A stretch of 64,000 bases of DNA from SLHU01 sp009929975 (lineage in GTDB: Bacteria; Bacillota; Clostridia; Saccharofermentanales; UBA5734): the NCBI GenBank assembly GCA_040776905.1, contig JAXGZQ010000002.1, positions 248,001 to 312,000 on the forward strand, read 5' to 3'. Position 1 is the stretch's first letter, and each line of letters opens with the position of its first letter. Made by a program: the position numbers and the translations under genes. A model generated the notes under the pieces. That model saw only the letters and a list, made by a program, of their open reading frames with translations, was not told the DNA's origin and did no database searches. Below are positions 59,353-64,000 of the stretch, piece by piece.

Positions 59353-60471
59353 TTGTTTTTTGATGATTATTCCGAAGATGATGATCGCCTGATCAGCCGC
59401 GAGCGCAAAGCTGAGGATCAGGATGAAGCGAGTTTACGACCGCTGCATTGGGCGGAGTATTTCGGACAGACGCGGGTGAAGGAAAACCTGCAGATTTTCA
59501 TTGAGGCAGCACGGATGCGCTCGGAAGCGCTCGATCATGTGCTGCTTTATGGTCCGCCCGGACTGGGCAAGACAACGCTGGCCGGGATTATCGCCAATGA
59601 ATTGAACGTCAGCCTGCGCATCACAACCGGCCCGGCGATTGAGAAACCGGGCGACCTCGCCGCGCTGCTGACTAATCTCAATGAGCGCGATGTGCTGTTT
59701 ATTGATGAGATCCACCGGCTTAACCGCAGTGTGGAGGAAATTCTCTATCCTGCGATGGAAGATTATGCGCTTGATATCATGATCGGCAAAGGCCCGAGCG
59801 CCCGTTCGATCCGGCTCGACCTGCCGAAATTCACCCTGATCGGGGCGACAACCCGGGCCGGCCTTCTCACAGCGCCGTTGCGTGACCGCTTCGGTATGAT
59901 CAACCGACTGGAACTGTATTCTCCGGATGAGATCTGCCTGATTCTGCGCCGTGACGCGGCGATTCTCAATATTGGAATCGACGAAGATGGTCTGAAGACA
60001 ATCGCCCGCCGCAGCCGCGGGACACCGCGAATCGCGATCCGCCTGCTCAAGCGGATGCGTGATTTCGCCCAGGTGCGCGGTAGTGGGACGATTGACTATA
60101 CCATTGCTGAATATGGATTGAACGCACTTGAAATCGATGAACGGGGCCTGGATATGGTCGATCGGCGGTTGATGCGCAACATGGTGGATATGTTCGCCGG
60201 CGGTCCGGTCGGTCTGGATACGCTGGCGGCCACGACCGGTGAGGACCCTGTTACGATCGAGGATGTGTATGAACCGTTCCTGATGCAGCTTGGTTTTCTG
60301 GCCAAGACTCCCCGCGGCCGGGTGCTGACCCGGCTCGGCTGGGAGCATCTCGGAATGACCTGCCCGGAGCAGTATGAACACCGGCTGCGCGGTCTGGGAC
60401 ATGCGCTGTCCGGTCAGGATCAGACACAGCAGCTGAGTCTCGATCAGCTGGCGCAAGCAGATGATCAATAA
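59353..60471 (+). CDS. ruvB: Holliday junction branch migration ATPase RuvB
   Basis: 372 residues, AAA+ motor of the RuvAB complex. Walker A LYGPPGLGKTTLA, Walker B VLFIDEIHRLNR, sensor 1 LIGATTRAGLL with LRDRFGMINRLELY, and the C-terminal winged helix (EPFLMQLGFLAKTPRGR). The start is TTG at 59353, seven bases after AGGAGG; no nearby ATG is suitable. Spacing to ruvA is 48 bp, so the ruvCAB operon is complete. Confidence 0.96.
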   Translation: MFFDDYSEDDDRLISRERKAEDQDEASLRPLHWAEYFGQTRVKENLQIFIEAARMRSEALDHVLLYGPPGLGKTTLAGIIANELNVSLRITTGPAIEKPGDLAALLTNLNERDVLFIDEIHRLNRSVEEILYPAMEDYALDIMIGKGPSARSIRLDLPKFTLIGATTRAGLLTAPLRDRFGMINRLELYSPDEICLILRRDAAILNIGIDEDGLKTIARRSRGTPRIAIRLLKRMRDFAQVRGSGTIDYTIAEYGLNALEIDERGLDMVDRRLMRNMVDMFAGGPVGLDTLAATTGEDPVTIEDVYEPFLMQLGFLAKTPRGRVLTRLGWEHLGMTCPEQYEHRLRGLGHALSGQDQTQQLSLDQLAQADDQ

Positions 60472-60492
60472 AGAATCAGTCAGGAGGATCAG

Positions 60493-61263
60493 ATGATGAG
60501 TTATCTGGATGAATTGTTCAGCCTGTCTGGCAAGGTCGCGTTGGTGACCGGCGCAAGCCGGGGAATCGGCCAGGTCGTGGCCGTCGGACTGGCACGGGCG
60601 GGGGCGGAAGTGGCCGTGCTCTCGCGCGGTCCGTCGGATGAAACGGTCCGGCTGATCAGCCAGGCCGGTGGCCGCGGCTACGCTCTGCAGGCCGATGTGA
60701 CGAATGAAGTACAGATTGATCAGGCGGTCGCGGAGATTCTGGAACGTTCTGGATCACTGGATGTCGTGTTCAATAATGCCGGCATCTGCATTCATGAGGA
60801 TAGCCTCGCGACGACCATTCAGGATTTCCGGCAGGTCGTGGATGTGAATCTGACCGGTGAGTTTATTGTCGCCCGCGCGGCCGGACGCGCGATGATGGAG
60901 CGCGGAATTGAGGGGAGTATCATCAATATGGCTTCCATGTCCGGCTCGATTGTCAATGTACCGCAATGGCAGGCATCCTATAATGCCTCAAAAGCGGCCG
61001 TCATCCACATGACACGGTCGCTGGCGGCGGAGTGGGCGGACTGCCGGATCCGTGTCAACAGCCTCAGTCCTGGCTATATCGCGACACCGATGTCGGTTGA
61101 TACGCCTCAGGAACTGAAAGATGCCTGGATGCCGCTGATCCCGATGCATCGGATGGGACTGCCGGAAGAACTGATCAGCGCGGTGGTCTACCTGGCCAGT
61201 GACAGTTCGACTTATACAACCGGCAGCGACCTGATTGTTGACGGCGGCTATACATGCCTGTAA
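60493..61263 (+). CDS. Short-chain dehydrogenase/reductase (classical SDR)
   Basis: 256 residues. NAD(P)-dependent alcohol dehydrogenase: cofactor motif VTGASRGIGQ, NNAG, catalytic Ser-Tyr-Lys as in MASMSGS then YNASKAA, and NSLSPGYIATPMS. It resembles mannitol or arabinitol dehydrogenase types, but the substrate is not settled by sequence. Two ATGs at 60493 and 60496 follow GGAGG. Starts 22 bp after ruvB, so it is probably co-transcribed though unrelated in function. Confidence 0.88.
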   Translation: MMSYLDELFSLSGKVALVTGASRGIGQVVAVGLARAGAEVAVLSRGPSDETVRLISQAGGRGYALQADVTNEVQIDQAVAEILERSGSLDVVFNNAGICIHEDSLATTIQDFRQVVDVNLTGEFIVARAAGRAMMERGIEGSIINMASMSGSIVNVPQWQASYNASKAAVIHMTRSLAAEWADCRIRVNSLSPGYIATPMSVDTPQELKDAWMPLIPMHRMGLPEELISAVVYLASDSSTYTTGSDLIVDGGYTCL

Positions 61264-61345
61264 GCTGTCGCTGTAACGATCAGGCAATTGAGCTGCGGCA
61301 GCCGGCAAGCTGCCGTCCCGATCGATTTGAAAGGATGAGACTGTC

Positions 61346-61960
61346 TTGAATTCGAATCATGTAAATCCAGAACCCGGTCCGCTGCCGGATCAGCCGATGC
61401 AGCTTCTGGTACACGCCTGCTGCGGTCCGTGCCTGGAATATCCGGCTCGACTGCTGCAGGGTGAAGGACATCAGCTGACGATCTATGCCTATAACCCGAA
61501 TATCCAGCCTGAAGTTGAACATGAACGCCGTCTGGCCGCTTTGCGCCATCTGACCGATCAACTTGATCTGACACTCTTCGCGGAAGGCGAACCCCAGACC
61601 CAGCAATGGCTGAAACATGAGAATATCACGGAAAGCCGCTGTCACATGTGCTATCGTGTCCGCCTGGAAGCGGCCGCGCGCAAAGCCCGTGACCTGGAGA
61701 TTCCGTTTTTCACCACCACCTTGCTGGTCAGTCCGTATCAGGATCAGACACTGATCCGGGAAGCGGGAGAGGAAGCGGCTAGCCGCTATGGTGTGGCGTT
61801 TTATTTTCGTGATTTCCGTGACGGGTATCGCGAGGGACAGGCAATGGCGCGGGAAGACGGTCTGTATCGCCAGAAATACTGCGGCTGTCTGCCGTCGATC
61901 GATCAATCCCGTTTTGCCGAACGCATCCGCCGTGAACACGCGGAACTGAGCGCGCGTTAA
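61346..61960 (+). CDS. queH: Epoxyqueuosine reductase QueH
   Basis: 204 residues. Reduces epoxyqueuosine to queuosine in tRNA anticodons, the non-cobalamin alternative to QueG. Conserved cysteines, ligands for metal and iron-sulfur centres, are in LLVHACCGPC (Cys25, 26, 29), ESRCHMCYRVRL and YRQKYCGCLPS. Start is TTG 61346 after AAGGATGAG; an internal ATG (61397) would remove a poorly conserved tail only. It follows the SDR gene by about 80 bp. Confidence 0.9.
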   Translation: MNSNHVNPEPGPLPDQPMQLLVHACCGPCLEYPARLLQGEGHQLTIYAYNPNIQPEVEHERRLAALRHLTDQLDLTLFAEGEPQTQQWLKHENITESRCHMCYRVRLEAAARKARDLEIPFFTTTLLVSPYQDQTLIREAGEEAASRYGVAFYFRDFRDGYREGQAMAREDGLYRQKYCGCLPSIDQSRFAERIRREHAELSAR

Positions 61961-62010
61961 CGGCAGGTGTCGGATCATTCGGGCAGCGCTGGCATCTGGT
62001 GTCGGATCAT

Positions 62011-63582
62011 TCAGTCGATGAAGATAAAATGATCATTATAGAATGAGGATCGATCGGCGAGCCGAGTGGAAAATTCTGAACCGAACTGTTCCAGCAGGGT
62101 CGGCTGGTCTGAATAGAGATTGACACCGAGTCCCAGCTGGTCGCCTTCAATCGAGACCCCGAGGCTGGCGAGTGTTGTCGGGAAGAGATCCAGCGAAGTG
62201 AACTGGCGATTGACTGTCCGCGCCGGATCCGCCTCAATCACGCTGTTGATCAGCACATTATAGGTGGTCCGGACATAGTCTTCCGCGATATTCTCGGTAA
62301 AATCACGATCCATCGACTGATGATCACCGATGACGATGATGGTGGTCTGTTCATAAAACGGCTGGTCCTGGATCCATTCAACGAAGCCAGTCAGCTGCCG
62401 TGACGCGCAGTTCATCACATTGGCATATTGCTCGCCGTGTTCATTGCGGCACAAGGGACAGCGGTAGCCATCTTCGTGGTGCGTATCCACAGTCAGCATG
62501 GTGAAATTGAATGGCTGATCGGTATCAGCCAGTTTAAGCAGTTCATCCTTGGCATATTTATAGAGCTTGACATCCTCAAACCCCCACCAGACGCGATAGC
62601 CGGCAGGGAACCGGTCATCTTCGATGGCGGTCCAGTAGTCTTTGATCCGGTAGCCGCCATGCTGCTCAAAAAAGGAGCGTCGGCCGCCGAAAGTCGCGTC
62701 CGATCCAACCATCAGCATGTTCTGATAGCCGTGTTCCTGCAATATATCGCCGATCGCGTTCACACCGGGAAAAAAGACATCAAACTGGCTCATGGCATTC
62801 TGACCGATCGGCAGCTTGAGCGGCAGTCCGGTGCTTTGGGAGAACATGGCCGCGATGGTCCAGCCGGTCCCGGTGACCTGCTGAGCTCCGCCCAGCCGGT
62901 CGCGGTTGGAAAAATGCGTGTATTCGCCGGCCAGCCGGGTCAGTTCGGGAATTGTATTGGCTGGAAAGGCCCCCCCAGACTCGATGTCCGCGAAAGTACT
63001 CTCCACCGATTCAAGGTAGATATAGATCAGATTGCGTTTTTCCTCAGGAAAGGTGAGTGCTACATTTTCCGGATCGATATAATGCTCTTCGATGAATGTG
63101 GTGTCGGTCATTTGGGCTTTGACATAGGCAAACACCTGGAAATTATTGTTCGCGACCAGAATCGTCATGATCAGGAAGACCAGGCTGAGCCAGAACGCGA
63201 TGCGCTGCGGATTTTTCCGGGGCAGCAGGCGGATGGCTGAGCGGTGTCTGCCGCGCAGGGCTTTCGGCAATGTCAACTGCCATTTCCAGCGGGTCCGCCG
63301 GCTGAGGATCAGCAGAGTGGTCAGCGCGGCCGTCAGAAGAATTGCCACCGGCAAGGTGTAAATCAGCGCGTCGCGGACGATATCCGGATCGGTTCCTTTG
63401 AGCGGAACCATCAGGTGAAAGACAATTTCCTCGAAATTCAAGTCATTGTAATACATATCGGCCCAGAGCGAGAGACGGAAAAACGCGGTAGCGAAGAAAA
63501 ACAAAATAGTCGCGAGGGTCAGACGCCGCCGTTCTTTTTTGTTCATCGGGACGAAAGGTTCACGTTGGGATCGGATCATCAT
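62011..63582 (-). CDS. LTA synthase family sulfatase-like protein (phosphoglycerol transferase type)
   Basis: 523 residues. Four or so N-terminal membrane helices (LATILFFFATAFFRLSLW first), then a large extracellular alkaline-phosphatase-fold domain. Motifs are IYIYLESVESTF, GTGWTIAAMFSQSTGLPL (nucleophile Thr region), VDTHHEDGYRCP and the metal site VIGDHQSMDRDF. It transfers or hydrolyses phosphoglycerol, as in LtaS or MdoB. ATGA overlap with the upstream rqcH stop indicates coupled translation. The polymer is not known. An 80-residue extracellular Cys-containing stretch (CPLCRNEHGEQYANVMNC) is unusual. Confidence 0.85.
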   Translation of the reverse strand: MMIRSQREPFVPMNKKERRRLTLATILFFFATAFFRLSLWADMYYNDLNFEEIVFHLMVPLKGTDPDIVRDALIYTLPVAILLTAALTTLLILSRRTRWKWQLTLPKALRGRHRSAIRLLPRKNPQRIAFWLSLVFLIMTILVANNNFQVFAYVKAQMTDTTFIEEHYIDPENVALTFPEEKRNLIYIYLESVESTFADIESGGAFPANTIPELTRLAGEYTHFSNRDRLGGAQQVTGTGWTIAAMFSQSTGLPLKLPIGQNAMSQFDVFFPGVNAIGDILQEHGYQNMLMVGSDATFGGRRSFFEQHGGYRIKDYWTAIEDDRFPAGYRVWWGFEDVKLYKYAKDELLKLADTDQPFNFTMLTVDTHHEDGYRCPLCRNEHGEQYANVMNCASRQLTGFVEWIQDQPFYEQTTIIVIGDHQSMDRDFTENIAEDYVRTTYNVLINSVIEADPARTVNRQFTSLDLFPTTLASLGVSIEGDQLGLGVNLYSDQPTLLEQFGSEFSTRLADRSSFYNDHFIFID

Positions 63583-64000
63583 GTCACAGCCTCGTTGTGG
63601 TTTGGCTCGGAGCGAACCAGTTGATTAGGATTGAGGGGTTCGACCAACAGCGTCTGGTAGCGGTCGTAGATGACCATGCCGGGCCGCGCGCCGGATGGTT
63701 TGCGTACATGAGCGGCCGGGCAGTAATCGACGGCGACTTTATGGCCGCTGCCGACCGCCGGCTGGCCGTCACGGCCGGACCGGGAGTACCAGGCCGCGAG
63801 ACCGGCCGCTTCCAGCAGGGTCTGTTCCGGTACATCCGATTTTTCACTGCGTACGATGACATGAGTACCGGGCAGATGCTGGACATGTAGCCAGAGATCA
63901 TCTTTCTGCGCGGTTTTCAGTGTCAACTGGTCGTTCTGGTAGTTGTTGCGGCCAACCAGGATGGTCAGACCGTCAGAACTGGTGAAGCGGCGGGGCGGCA
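63579..64000 (-). CDS. rqcH: Rqc2/RqcH (NFACT) family protein, C-terminal part (cut by window edge)
   Basis: The minus-strand frame is open to the window edge and encodes the last 140 residues of the protein. This is the NFACT-R domain that binds tRNA and 50S subunits in ribosome quality control by C-terminal alanine tailing. Signatures are RFTSSDGLTILVGRNNYQND, LTLKTAQKDDLWLHVQHLPG and VDYCPAAHVRKPSGARPG. The first part lies outside the window. It is in an operon with the LTA-synthase-like gene through a 4-base overlap. Confidence 0.92.
   Translation of the reverse strand, partial: PPRRFTSSDGLTILVGRNNYQNDQLTLKTAQKDDLWLHVQHLPGTHVIVRSEKSDVPEQTLLEAAGLAAWYSRSGRDGQPAVGSGHKVAVDYCPAAHVRKPSGARPGMVIYDRYQTLLVEPLNPNQLVRSEPNHNEAVT

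Noticed and set aside
59434..60468. Long minus-strand open frame (344 codons)
   Set aside because: It is the antisense shadow of ruvB, caused by GC-rich codon structure.
61966..62012. Two GGTGTCGGATCATTC copies between queH and the LTA-synthase-like gene
   Set aside because: A local direct duplication without the palindromic core; not part of the element family.
1..64000. tRNA or rRNA genes
   Set aside because: No cloverleaf with GGTTCGAATCC-like T arm or rRNA core sequence was seen in the intergenic regions.

Overview
The window looks like the chromosome of an anaerobic, Gram-positive Bacillota bacterium, probably a clostridium-like one. Supporting signs are class III (anaerobic) ribonucleotide reductase, radical-SAM glutamate 2,3-aminomutase, an LCP cell-wall ligase, an LTA-synthase-like enzyme, RqcH, VanZ, a lipoprotein with a lipobox, strong AGGAGG ribosome binding sites and some TTG/GTG starts. 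Most of it is fairly GC-rich. One segment (about 6.3-11.7 kb and 13.6-15.1 kb) is strikingly AT-rich and bounded by insertion-sequence debris, so it is probably acquired.

Layout. 1-4.7 kb: end of nrdD, then an amino-sugar catabolic set (AGE-family epimerase, nagB, nagA). 4.9-15.1 kb: a sucrose/fructan locus (GH32 hydrolase, divergent ROK regulator, two ABC permeases, lipoprotein binding protein, PfkB fructokinase) broken by IS256 and IS3 remnants. 15-17 kb: scrap yard with an IS3 remnant, a nitroreductase pseudogene beside its intact paralogue, and an IS21-like remnant. 17-38 kb: accessory genes (surface proteins, DUF2087 regulator, DUF89 protein, GGDEF/EAL protein, PfkB kinase plus D-lyxose isomerase, a REP-associated-type tyrosine transposase, LCP fusion protein, two esterases, methyltransferase, DUF2975/XRE pair, DUF4153-type membrane protein, two MOP-superfamily paralogues). 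38-46 kb: alpha-L-fucosidase, an ECF S component with a fused P-loop kinase behind an attenuator, VanZ and a GH2 beta-galactosidase. 46-54 kb: FAD oxidoreductase, GltS-type symporter, acyltransferase, glutamate 2,3-aminomutase and an unrecognised surface protein. 54-64 kb: housekeeping genes (Lon-like protease, ruvCAB, SDR, queH, LTA-synthase-like, rqcH). Glycan use (GH29, GH2, GH32, NagA/B, AGE, lyxose isomerase) is the common metabolic theme.

The outstanding feature is a dispersed palindromic element, called here the VSDT element. Its core is GGTGTCAGACACC. The better-preserved copies add an outer dyad, TTCACA (or TGCACA) four bases before the core and TGTGAA (or TGTGCA) four bases after it. 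By reading the sequence I count about 59 copies, including variants and half copies, between 4688 and 54426. None lie in 1-4687, in the AT-rich island, in 38431-45074 or after 54427. Copies occur singly or as tandem arrays with periods of 36, 39 or 40 bp. About twenty lie inside genes, nearly all read in the one frame that gives Val-Ser-Asp-Thr on either strand. A HUH/Tyr transposase of the REP-associated (RAYT) type lies in the middle of the distribution (25521-26378) and is the natural candidate for spreading them. That link is an inference.

No rRNA, tRNA or genuine CRISPR array was recognised.
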